Part shown: piece by piece, positions 4,570-11,593 of the stretch
Layout: each line of letters opens with the position of its first letter
How positions within the stretch are numbered: position 1 is the stretch's first letter
Assembly (NCBI GenBank): GCA_035293845.1
Contig: DATGMB010000138.1
Span: 1-31,552 of the forward strand
Reading direction: 5' to 3'
Source of the DNA: DATGMB01 sp035293845
GTDB taxonomy: Bacteria; Acidobacteriota; Terriglobia; Bryobacterales; Bryobacteraceae
DNA: 31,552 nucleotides
Made by a program: the position numbers and the translations under genes
The notes under the pieces: generated by a model
What the model saw: only the letters and a program-made list of their open reading frames with translations
Told to the model about the DNA's origin: nothing
Databases searched by the model: none

Positions 4570-6549
4570 TCAGATTCGGTGGAAAGCCTTTAGAATCTCT
4601 CGGGTGGAGTAGTGCATGGCGATGGGGCGGCCGTGCGGGCAGCTCATCGGGCAATCGGTCTGGGCTAGAGCGCGGAGCAGCCATTCCATCTTGGCGGCGT
4701 CGAGGCGGGTGTTGATCTTGATGGCGGCGCGGCAGGCGATGCCGGCGCAGATGTTGCGGCGGAGATCGTCGAGGGAGGCTTCGCGCAGTTCGCTTTCCGC
4801 GGTCTCGAGGATTTCGAAGAGGATACGCTCGATTTCGGGGGCGGGAATGGCCGCTGGGGCGGCTTTCACCGCGATGGTGCGATTGCCGAAGGGCTCGGTT
4901 TCGAAGCCGGAGGCGTGCAGCTCATCGGCGATGCGGGCGTAATCGATCTGCTGCTCGGGGGTGAGCTGCAGGATCAGCGGCATGAGCAGGCGCTGCGTTT
5001 CGACGCCACCGGCGGCGCGCTGTTTGAGCACCTGCTCGAAGAGGATGCGCTCGTGTGCGACGTGCTGGTCGATGATCCACAGGCCGTCGCGGCCGGCGGC
5101 GACGATGAAGCTCTCGTGGATCTGGCCGAGCGGGCGGAGGTCGGAAAGAACGGAGAGAGAGAATTCGGGCGCGGGGATGGCTTCCGGCGGAAACGCGCCG
5201 TGGGAATCGAGGTGGCGCGAGAGCTTGCCGGAAGGCGGAGGGCCGGGGGCGACTTCGATGGGCGGGGCGGAGAAATCCAGGCGGGGGATCGGCGGAGCGG
5301 TGGGGCGGAGGGCGAAGGCGGGGAGGGCGGCTTCGGCTACTTCTGCGGCCGGCTCGCCCGCGGCGCTCGCATCGGCGGGGACGCGCAGGTCATCCGGAAC
5401 AGACACGTGGACCTGCGCCACTGTTTCAATTATCGAAGTGAATTCGGAGTAGGGGAGGCGCGCGGCGGGCTGGACGGCCGCGGCCGCGGCGCCGGGGGTA
5501 AACGACGGGGCCGGGCGGGCTTCCATGAGGCGCTCGCGGAGGGCATCGCGGACGAAATCGTGGACGAAGGAGGCGTGGCGGAAGCGCACTTCGGTTTTGG
5601 AGGGGTGGACGTTGACGTCGACCTCTTCCGGGTCGCATTCGAGGAACAGCAGCGCGAACGGCCAGGCCGACGGCGGTATGAGATTGTGGTAAGCCGCGGT
5701 GAGGGCGTGGAGGATGAGGCGGTCGCGGATCAGACGGCCGTTGACGAAGATGTAGATAGAATTGCGGTTGGCCTTCTGCACCTGCGGGCGGGAGAAGAAG
5801 CCCGAGAGCGAAAATTCGCGGACGGTCCGCTCGTCTTCCGGATCGGGCGCGAGGCGCAGCTCGGCGCGCTTTACCCCGATCTCGACCAGGTCCTCGAGAA
5901 CCTTGCCGCCGAAGACCTGGTAGACGCGTTCCCGGAGACTTTCGACCGGCGTGACGCTGAGCAGCTCGTTGGGACCGCTCGAAAGCTGAAAGGCTTTGCC
6001 CGGGTGGGCCAGGCTGTAATGAGTGACCAGCGAAGCGATGTGGGCCAGCTCGGTCTGCTCGGTGCGGAGGAATTTCTTGCGCGCGGGGACGTTGTAGAAG
6101 AGATCTCGCACGGTGATGACGGTGCCGCCGCCGAGCGCGGCTTCTTCGCAGCGCAGCATCTTGCCGCCGGCGATCTCGATGCGGGTGCCGGTGGTCTCTT
6201 CGGGCGAACGGGTTTCGAGAAGCAGCCGGGAGACGGAAGCGATCGAAGGCAGGGCCTCGCCGCGGAAGCCGAGGGTGGCGATCGAGAGGAGATCCTTGAC
6301 GTCGCGGAGCTTCGAGGTGGCGTGGCGCTCGAAGGCGAGCAGGGCATCGTCGCGGAGCATCCCGCAGCCGTCATCGGCGATGCGGATGAGGCGGCGGCCG
6401 CCGGATTCGACCTCGATGCGCAGATCGCGCGCACCGGCATCGAGCGAGTTTTCGAGCAGCTCTTTCACCACCGAAGCGGGGCGCTCGACGACCTCCCCGG
6501 CCGCGATTTTATTGGCGACCTGATCGGGGAGGATGCGGATGCGGCCCAT
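4570..6549 (-). CDS. mutL: DNA mismatch repair protein MutL
   Basis: A 659-residue MutL. The N-terminal GHKL ATPase shows E33-N34 (LLENSLDAGA), DDGCGM at 59-64 and GFRGEAL at 94-100, followed by the transducer domain with VDVNVHPSKTEVRF near 310-323. A Pro/Ala-rich linker spans about 345-460. The C-terminal dimerisation domain contains DQHVAHERILFE (494-505), the metal-binding endonuclease motif, together with ACRAAIK and CPHGRP (637-642). It should therefore be a nicking MutL of the type found where MutH is absent. It couples MutS mismatch recognition to strand incision. The start ATG is 6547-6549. The gene heads the mutL-imuA-imuB gene order that the transposon interrupts 40 bases after its stop. 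Confidence 0.97.
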   Translation of the reverse strand: MGRIRILPDQVANKIAAGEVVERPASVVKELLENSLDAGARDLRIEVESGGRRLIRIADDGCGMLRDDALLAFERHATSKLRDVKDLLSIATLGFRGEALPSIASVSRLLLETRSPEETTGTRIEIAGGKMLRCEEAALGGGTVITVRDLFYNVPARKKFLRTEQTELAHIASLVTHYSLAHPGKAFQLSSGPNELLSVTPVESLRERVYQVFGGKVLEDLVEIGVKRAELRLAPDPEDERTVREFSLSGFFSRPQVQKANRNSIYIFVNGRLIRDRLILHALTAAYHNLIPPSAWPFALLFLECDPEEVDVNVHPSKTEVRFRHASFVHDFVRDALRERLMEARPAPSFTPGAAAAAVQPAARLPYSEFTSIIETVAQVHVSVPDDLRVPADASAAGEPAAEVAEAALPAFALRPTAPPIPRLDFSAPPIEVAPGPPPSGKLSRHLDSHGAFPPEAIPAPEFSLSVLSDLRPLGQIHESFIVAAGRDGLWIIDQHVAHERILFEQVLKQRAAGGVETQRLLMPLILQLTPEQQIDYARIADELHASGFETEPFGNRTIAVKAAPAAIPAPEIERILFEILETAESELREASLDDLRRNICAGIACRAAIKINTRLDAAKMEWLLRALAQTDCPMSCPHGRPIAMHYSTREILKAFHRI

Positions 6550-6596
6550 GGCGAAAGTATGGGTTCAGTGTAGCAGGGGTTTGTTACTCTAATCGC

Positions 6597-6968
6597 TTGG
6601 ACCGATATCTCGTGGTGCTGGCCGGCGCCGGGCTCGGAGGCGTGGCGCGGTACGCGGCCGGTGTGTGGATCATGCAAAAATACGCCGGGCGGTTTCCCAT
6701 GGGGACGTTCGCGATCAACGTCACCGGCTCGTTCCTCATCGGCCTGCTGATGACGCTGTTCACCGAGCGGCTGCCTCCGTATCCGCAATGGCGGCTGTTT
6801 CTGGTAACGGGGGTGCTCGGCGGCTACACCACGTTTTCCAGCTTCGAATGGGAGCTGTACCAGGCGGTGCGCGAGGGGGCGCGATGGATCGCGCTGCTGT
6901 ACGTGACGGGCAGCGTGGGATTCGGGTATTGCGGCGTGTGGCTGGGGTCGCTCGTGGCGCGGAAGTGA
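6597..6968 (+). CDS. crcB: CrcB/Fluc-type fluoride ion channel
   Basis: A 123-residue, four-helix membrane protein. Helix 1 has GAGLGGVARY. The signature GTFAINVTGSFLIG (residues ~39-52) carries the conserved Asn, and GVLGGYTTFSSFEWE (residues ~72-87) holds the phenylalanine box. Such proteins form dual-topology dimers that export fluoride. TTG at 6597 is the start giving the normal N-terminus (MDRYLVVLAGAG). The gene is divergent from mutL with only 47 bases between them, and no fluoride riboswitch is visible there. It converges on the phosphoesterase gene, with one base between the two stop codons. Confidence 0.93.
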   Translation: MDRYLVVLAGAGLGGVARYAAGVWIMQKYAGRFPMGTFAINVTGSFLIGLLMTLFTERLPPYPQWRLFLVTGVLGGYTTFSSFEWELYQAVREGARWIALLYVTGSVGFGYCGVWLGSLVARK

Positions 6969-6969
6969 A

Positions 6970-7710
6970 TCACCGGCCGCTGGAGAGGCGGTCGGCGAGG
7001 ACATCGGGCAGGCCGGCGGCGCGGATCTTGCGCTGCGCGGCGGCGATATCGTACCCGGTGCGGTAATACGCCACCATGCGGGCCGCGGAATCGAAGATGG
7101 CGAAGGCGGCGCGGGGGTCGCCATCGCGCGGCTGCCCGACGGAGCCGGGGTTGATGAGATATGCGCACTCCGGGTCGATTTCCATCGCCTGGCGATCGGA
7201 GCGCGGCGAAGTGCGCGGGATGGTCTCGACCCGCGAACGGTTCCAGAGGAAGCCGCCCTGCAAGTGGGTGTGGCCGAAAAAGGCAACACGGCGCTGCAGA
7301 TAGCCGAAGCTGCTTGCGGCTTCGTGGGCGGCGGCCACGTATTCATCCTCGTCGTTGGGTGAGCCGTGGAGGATCTGGAAATCCTCGATATCGGCCGGCC
7401 CCTGCGGCAGCGCGCGCAACCAGGCATCGTTTTCCGGCGTGAGGTTCGCCTGGGTCCAGAGCGTGGCGGTCTTGGCGACGGGATTGAACCATTCCAGGTC
7501 TTCGAGGCCGGTGGCGGCTTTGTCATGGTTGCCGCGAACGGTCGTGGAGCAGTGGGCGCGGACCCATTCGGCGACCGGGTTGGGATCGGCGCCGTAGCCG
7601 ACGACGTCGCCGCAGCAGAGGATCCGGTCGTAGCGGCCGTCGGCCTCCGCGATCACGGCCTCCAGGGCTTCCAGATTAGCATGGAGATCGCTCAGGATGA
7701 GATAGCGCAC
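6970..7710 (-). CDS. calcineurin-like metallophosphoesterase
   Basis: A 246-residue soluble protein with all the metal-binding blocks of the family: SDLHAN (residues 7-12), CCGDVVGYGADP (~32-43), RGNHD (~60), ILHGSP (~112), GHTHLQGG and the INPGSVGQPRD finish. The GDxxGYG and NPGSVGQPRD blocks place it in the YfcE/diadenosine-polyphosphatase-like group; the substrate cannot be read from the sequence. The start is GTG at 7708-7710 (VRYLILSDLHANLEAL). It is followed on the opposite strand by crcB with one base between stops, and lies just after a second metallophosphoesterase gene on the same strand. Confidence 0.9.
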   Translation of the reverse strand: MRYLILSDLHANLEALEAVIAEADGRYDRILCCGDVVGYGADPNPVAEWVRAHCSTTVRGNHDKAATGLEDLEWFNPVAKTATLWTQANLTPENDAWLRALPQGPADIEDFQILHGSPNDEDEYVAAAHEAASSFGYLQRRVAFFGHTHLQGGFLWNRSRVETIPRTSPRSDRQAMEIDPECAYLINPGSVGQPRDGDPRAAFAIFDSAARMVAYYRTGYDIAAAQRKIRAAGLPDVLADRLSSGR

Positions 7711-7722
7711 GGCCGCTAGTGT

Positions 7723-8895
7723 CTACGCCTTTCTGAGCCGGATGAGAGCGAGTTCGGGAGGCGCGCCGATGCGCGTCGGAATGCCGATGGTGCCGATGCC
7801 GCGGGTGACATACGCGGATTGGGCGCCGATGCGGTACAGCCCGTAAACAAACGGGGTGAAGAAAAACGCCGGGCTGATGGGCCGGTGGAGAATCTCGACC
7901 GTGACCTGCCCGCCATGTGTATGTCCCGCAAGCAGGAGATTATAGCCCTGACGGGCAGCCGTGGGGAAGACGTCCGGATTGTGCTGCAGCAGGATGTTGA
8001 CGGCGCCGGGCCGGATGAGACGCTCGGCGCCCTCGAGATAGTTGGGTTTGAGCGACTTGGGCTGGTAATCCTGGCCCGCGAAATTGAGCGTGGCGGCGCC
8101 GAATCGCAGCGCCTTCGCCTCGTCGCGGAGGAAGCGGATCCCCAGCCGCGCGCCCTGGCGCTCGGAGTAATCGGCGACGCCGGCGTAGATTTCGTGGTTG
8201 CCGATACAGGCGAGGGTGCCGGCATCGGACTTGAGCCGCGCTACCTGCCGGAGGGCAGCGTCGATCGGGTCGCCGTAAGCGGTGATCAGGTCGCCGGTCA
8301 TCACGGCGACGTGCGGGCGCAGTTCGTTGGCGGCATCGATGACGCCGGCCAGTTGCTTTTCCGAAAGGAAGGGGCTGAGGTGAATGTCGCTGACCTGCAC
8401 GATGCGGAGGCCTTCGAGATCGCGCGGCAGGCCGGGGATGGGAATGTCGATTTCGCGGGTGTGCAGGTTCAGGCGCTCGATGAAGGAGCCGTAGCCGAGA
8501 ACGGCAAATGGCGCGGCGAGCGCGGTGTTGCCGGCGGCGGTGAGGAGACGGCGGCGGGCCGGATCGGTCCGGGCCTCGAACCGGCGGCGCAGGAATTGGA
8601 GCGCCCGGTGCAGGATCAGGACGGCGCTCGCCAGCAGCAGATAGAACAGGGCCACGGCGGTGAGGACCGTGGCGCCGACGCGCGGCAGGTGGAGCGAGGC
8701 GGTAGGCGCCCCGAAGGACAGGATGTAGCCGGCGATGAGCAGGAGATCGAAGGCGACGATGCCGCACCAGGCAAGCGCGAGCCGGCCGCGCGTGTACCGC
8801 CGGGCAGCCGCGCGCGCCAGAAGCTGCGAGATCCGCGCCTGCACGAGCAGGAACGTCAGGCCCACCAGAATGTCTATGGTGTGGTAGAGCTCCAA
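7723..8895 (-). CDS. membrane-anchored metallophosphoesterase (YaeI/YkuE-like)
   Basis: The N-terminal part has three clear membrane helices (DILVGLTFLLVQARI..., ALAWCGIVAFDLLLIAGYIL, VLTAVALFYLLLASAVLIL). A phosphoesterase domain follows with QVSDIHLSPF, TGDLITAYGDP, CIGNHEIYAG and LLLAGHTHGGQ. Homologues such as YkuE/YaeI hydrolyse phospholipid-type substrates, but the substrate here is unknown. The frame can be extended to ATG 9075 (450 aa), but those extra residues are Arg/Pro-rich and overlap the acyl-CoA synthetase 3' end. TTG at 8893-8895 (LELYHTIDILVG), or a GTG nine codons later, is more believable. The gene probably lies in one transcript with the upstream acyl-CoA synthetase and the downstream phosphoesterase. 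Confidence 0.85.
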   Translation of the reverse strand: MELYHTIDILVGLTFLLVQARISQLLARAAARRYTRGRLALAWCGIVAFDLLLIAGYILSFGAPTASLHLPRVGATVLTAVALFYLLLASAVLILHRALQFLRRRFEARTDPARRRLLTAAGNTALAAPFAVLGYGSFIERLNLHTREIDIPIPGLPRDLEGLRIVQVSDIHLSPFLSEKQLAGVIDAANELRPHVAVMTGDLITAYGDPIDAALRQVARLKSDAGTLACIGNHEIYAGVADYSERQGARLGIRFLRDEAKALRFGAATLNFAGQDYQPKSLKPNYLEGAERLIRPGAVNILLQHNPDVFPTAARQGYNLLLAGHTHGGQVTVEILHRPISPAFFFTPFVYGLYRIGAQSAYVTRGIGTIGIPTRIGAPPELALIRLRKA

Positions 8896-8980
8896 GAGGT
8901 CTAGGAATATTGTAGCGGGGATCGCGGCAGCAGGGGCCGGGGTTCGGGGTTGGGGATCACGAATCCGGGGCAGCCGCGGT

Positions 8981-10714
8981 CTATCGCGTTTCCGCTCCCG
9001 CGCCTTCCCGCGGTTCGTGCCCCCGCGGCGGGGCCTCTCGCAGACCGGGCACGCTCTCCCACACCACCGCCTCACCGCGCGATTCCCAGTCGGCGATCCG
9101 GTCGCGGTAGCGGTCCTCGATCGGACCGCGCCGGATCTTCAGGGTAGGCGTGATCAGCCCGTTGGCCACGGTCCATGGCCCGTCCGCGATGACGATGGTG
9201 TGGAGGCGCTCGTAGGGATCCAGTCCCTCATTGATCGCCTGCATCCGTTCGGCGAGCGAGCGCTCCATCTCCGCGCGCGCTTGCGGGTCCACGCAGAGCT
9301 CGCGTGCCGCCGGCGCCAGAAGCACGATGGCGAGCGGACTCGGCTGCCCCTGGCCCATCAGGCAACATGCCTCGATTGCCGGGTGCTCCATCAACCGGCT
9401 CTCGATCGGCGCCGGCGCGACGTACTTGCCCTTGCTCGTCTTGAACTGCTCCTTCAGACGGCCGATGATCTTCATCTGCCCGTCCGGGTCGATCCGCACC
9501 ATGTCGCCGGTCCGGAAAAAGCCGTCTTCCGTGAATGCGGCGCGCGTCAACTCCGGGTCGCGGTAGTAGCCGGTCATGTTCATCGGGCTGCGGATCAGCA
9601 GCTCGCCCTGATCCGTGACGCGTGTCTCCACGCCTTCGATGGCGCATCCCACGTACCCTGGCCGTGCCTCGCCCGGACGCGGCAGGTGCGTGATCATGGT
9701 TTCGGTCATACCGTAGCCTTCGGCGAGATCGAGCCCCAGCCTGCGATACCACTCGAGGACCGCCGCCGGCAGCGGCGCGCCGCCGCACGCCGCCAGCGTC
9801 ACGCAACCCAGCCCGAGCTGCTTCAGAATCCGCCGCCGCACGTACCGCTGCACCACCGGCATGCGCAGCAGCCGGTCCAGCCGCTCCGAAGGGAGCTTGG
9901 CGAACACTCCCTGCTGGAATTTCACCAGCAGCCGCGGCACGGCCAGAAAAATGGTGGGACGCGCCCGTTCCAGATCCTGCAGAAACGTCTCCAGCCCTTC
10001 GGTGAAGAACATGTGGTTGCCCAGGAGAAAGCTGGTTGCTTCCGACCCGACCCGCTCCAGAATGTGCGCCAGCGGCAGGTAAGAGAACAGGCGCTGCTCT
10101 CCGGTGAGCCCCAGCATTCCGGTCAGCACTCGGGCATCGTGTGCGAAGGCGCCGAAGCGGTGCATCGCACCCTTGGGCGCGCCGGTGGTGCCGGAGGTGT
10201 AAATAATGGTCGCGAGGTCGTCCGCCGCCCGTACCGGCGAATCTTCGAGCGGCGGGGTGGCTTCCACGATTGCGTCCCAGCCCGGCTCGGCGCCGGCCTC
10301 CGCCGTCGGCAGCGCGATCCACGCCACATCCGGCATGCCGCGCGCGCCCGCCGCTTCCTTCTCGATGCCGCCCACAAAGCACGCCCTGGCGCCGCTATGC
10401 TCCAGGATCTGCCGCACGGTTTGCGCCCGCAGCGAAGGATAGACCGGAACGCTGACGTGGCCCGCCATCCAGATGGCCGCGTCGGCCATAATCCACCACG
10501 CGCAGTTGCGCGAGAGGATGGCCACCCGCGAGCCCGGCTCCCAGCCTTGCGCCTTCAGGTACGACGCCATCGCGCGCGCTTCGCGGACCGCCTGCCGCCA
10601 TGTCCATTCCCGCACCTTGCCGCCGAGCGGCTGCGTGAGAAACACCCGCTCCGCGCGCTCGCGCTCCCACCGGTAAATCGACTGCAGCGCCAGATCGGCT
10701 TCCGCGATCTCCAT
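8981..10714 (-). CDS. fadD: long-chain acyl-CoA synthetase (AMP-forming)
   Basis: A 577-residue ANL-superfamily ligase that activates fatty acids to acyl-CoA through an acyl-adenylate. P-loop motif: IIYTSGTTGAPKGAMH (~170-185). The A5 motif is AEGYGMTETM and the A7/A8 region is FFRTGDMVRIDPDG...IIGRLKEQFKTSKGKYVAP, with the usual GR-x-KE hinge. The A10 lysine lies in the ITPTLKIRR stretch. The layout (LGFKDGWTW-like entry, short C-terminal domain) matches the FadD15-type group of about 600 residues. ATG 10712-10714 is the start. It is divergent from the tetR-fadNAE genes and should feed them; the shared upstream region holds the TetR-type palindrome, so it may be co-regulated. Confidence 0.92.
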   Translation of the reverse strand: MEIAEADLALQSIYRWERERAERVFLTQPLGGKVREWTWRQAVREARAMASYLKAQGWEPGSRVAILSRNCAWWIMADAAIWMAGHVSVPVYPSLRAQTVRQILEHSGARACFVGGIEKEAAGARGMPDVAWIALPTAEAGAEPGWDAIVEATPPLEDSPVRAADDLATIIYTSGTTGAPKGAMHRFGAFAHDARVLTGMLGLTGEQRLFSYLPLAHILERVGSEATSFLLGNHMFFTEGLETFLQDLERARPTIFLAVPRLLVKFQQGVFAKLPSERLDRLLRMPVVQRYVRRRILKQLGLGCVTLAACGGAPLPAAVLEWYRRLGLDLAEGYGMTETMITHLPRPGEARPGYVGCAIEGVETRVTDQGELLIRSPMNMTGYYRDPELTRAAFTEDGFFRTGDMVRIDPDGQMKIIGRLKEQFKTSKGKYVAPAPIESRLMEHPAIEACCLMGQGQPSPLAIVLLAPAARELCVDPQARAEMERSLAERMQAINEGLDPYERLHTIVIADGPWTVANGLITPTLKIRRGPIEDRYRDRIADWESRGEAVVWESVPGLREAPPRGHEPREGAGAETR

Positions 10715-10735
10715 GCTAAGCCCTCAGCCGGATCT

Positions 10736-10796
10736 TTGACGCAGAGGCGCGGAGACGCGGAGATTCTTTCGCCTGTTCTCCGTGCCTCTGCGTCAA
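10736..10796. repeat. long inverted repeat with the GACGCAGAGGCGCGGAGA motif
   Basis: TTGACGCAGAGGCGCGGAGA (10736-10755) pairs with 10777-10796 at 19 of 20 positions around a 21-base loop. It lies between two divergent gene starts, so it is not a terminator for either. Sequences of the type CTCCGCGTCTCCGCGCCTCTGCGTC recur in many environmental genomes as dispersed intergenic repeats (remembered, not searched). A possible degenerate relative is at 13999-14023. Confidence 0.7.
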
Positions 10797-10865
10797 GAAA
10801 GGCTCCCTCTGTGGCCTCCCGCTCTTGCGACGCCGCGCGGCTCCCGCGCGTTTCGCTTGCCTTTT

Positions 10866-10887
10866 TATCTTACCCGCCGGTAAGATA
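10866..10887. promoter_or_regulatory. perfect 9-4-9 palindrome, probable TetR operator
   Basis: TATCTTACC (10866-10874), spacer CGCC, then GGTAAGATA (10879-10887) form a perfect dyad whose right arm ends 22 bases before the tetR ATG. Size, symmetry and position fit autoregulation by the adjacent TetR protein, which would also cover the fadNAE genes translated from the same message. Confidence 0.75.
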
Positions 10888-10909
10888 TCAAGTGCCCGGT
10901 CCGTGCGCT

Positions 10910-11593
10910 ATGAAGAAGGCCGCTGCCGCCCCGCCCCATTGGAAGGCGTTCGCCGACCGCCGCCGCGACCCTGCCACCAAGCGTGAGGCTGTCCTCCAGA
11001 CTGCCGCCCAGTTGTTTCTCGAGAAGAGCTACAGCCGCACCTCGATGAACGACGTCGCGGAAAGACTCAATATCACCAAGCCGGCGCTCTATCATTATTT
11101 CCGCAACAAGGAAGAGATTCTGCTCGAATGCTACCGCCTCGGGGCGGCGCTGATCGGCGAAATTCTCGATCAAATCGCCGCCCACTGCAGCTCGGGCGCC
11201 GCTAAAGTGGAAGCGTTCATCTACGCTTACGCCCATGTCATGACCGTAAACTACGGCCGCTGCGTCATGCGGCTGGATGAAGGCGATCTCTCGCCGGAAG
11301 CGTACGCGGAAGTACGAAACTATAAGCGCAAAATCGACCGCCGCCTGAGGGGCTTCGTGGAAGAGGGCATGGCGGATGGCTCCATCGCCCCCTGCGACCC
11401 CAGGCTCGCCGCGTTTGCGATTGCCGGCGCGCTGAACAGCATCTGTATCTGGTACGAGCCCGCCGGCCCGCGCACGCCCGAAGAGATCGCCTCCGAGTTT
11501 GCCCGCGTCTTCACCAGAGGGCTTGTTGCGCAGCCGCGCCGCCAACCCGCGCGCAGACCACGATTTGTCTCAAGGAGCACCCATGACCGCTGA
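10910..11593 (+). CDS. TetR-family regulator of the fatty-acid degradation cluster
   Basis: A 227-residue TetR protein. After a short basic N-terminus, residues ~25-70 contain the helix-turn-helix (ATKREAVLQTAAQLFLEKSY, then TSMNDVAERLNITKPALYHYF). The C-terminal helices form the ligand-binding domain, likely for an acyl-CoA given the neighbours. The start is ATG 10910, giving MKKAAAAPPHWKAF, just after the palindromic operator. Longer readings in this frame reach back through the fadD region and are not real. Its end overlaps the fadN start by 11 bases, so regulator and enzymes share a transcript. FadR/PsrA-like acyl-CoA sensors are the functional model; the effector is inferred. Confidence 0.9.
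   Translation: MKKAAAAPPHWKAFADRRRDPATKREAVLQTAAQLFLEKSYSRTSMNDVAERLNITKPALYHYFRNKEEILLECYRLGAALIGEILDQIAAHCSSGAAKVEAFIYAYAHVMTVNYGRCVMRLDEGDLSPEAYAEVRNYKRKIDRRLRGFVEEGMADGSIAPCDPRLAAFAIAGALNSICIWYEPAGPRTPEEIASEFARVFTRGLVAQPRRQPARRPRFVSRSTHDR

Noticed and set aside
4915..6573. 552-aa plus-strand ORF across mutL
   Set aside because: Antisense shadow of mutL; Gly/Arg/Glu-rich composition without domains, while mutL shows all family motifs.
6550..6596. Fluoride riboswitch before crcB
   Set aside because: Only 47 bases are available and the conserved motif is not visible.
9017..10909. Long plus-strand in-frame extension upstream of the tetR start
   Set aside because: It is antisense to fadD and ends in the real TetR; composition changes sharply at the ATG 10910.
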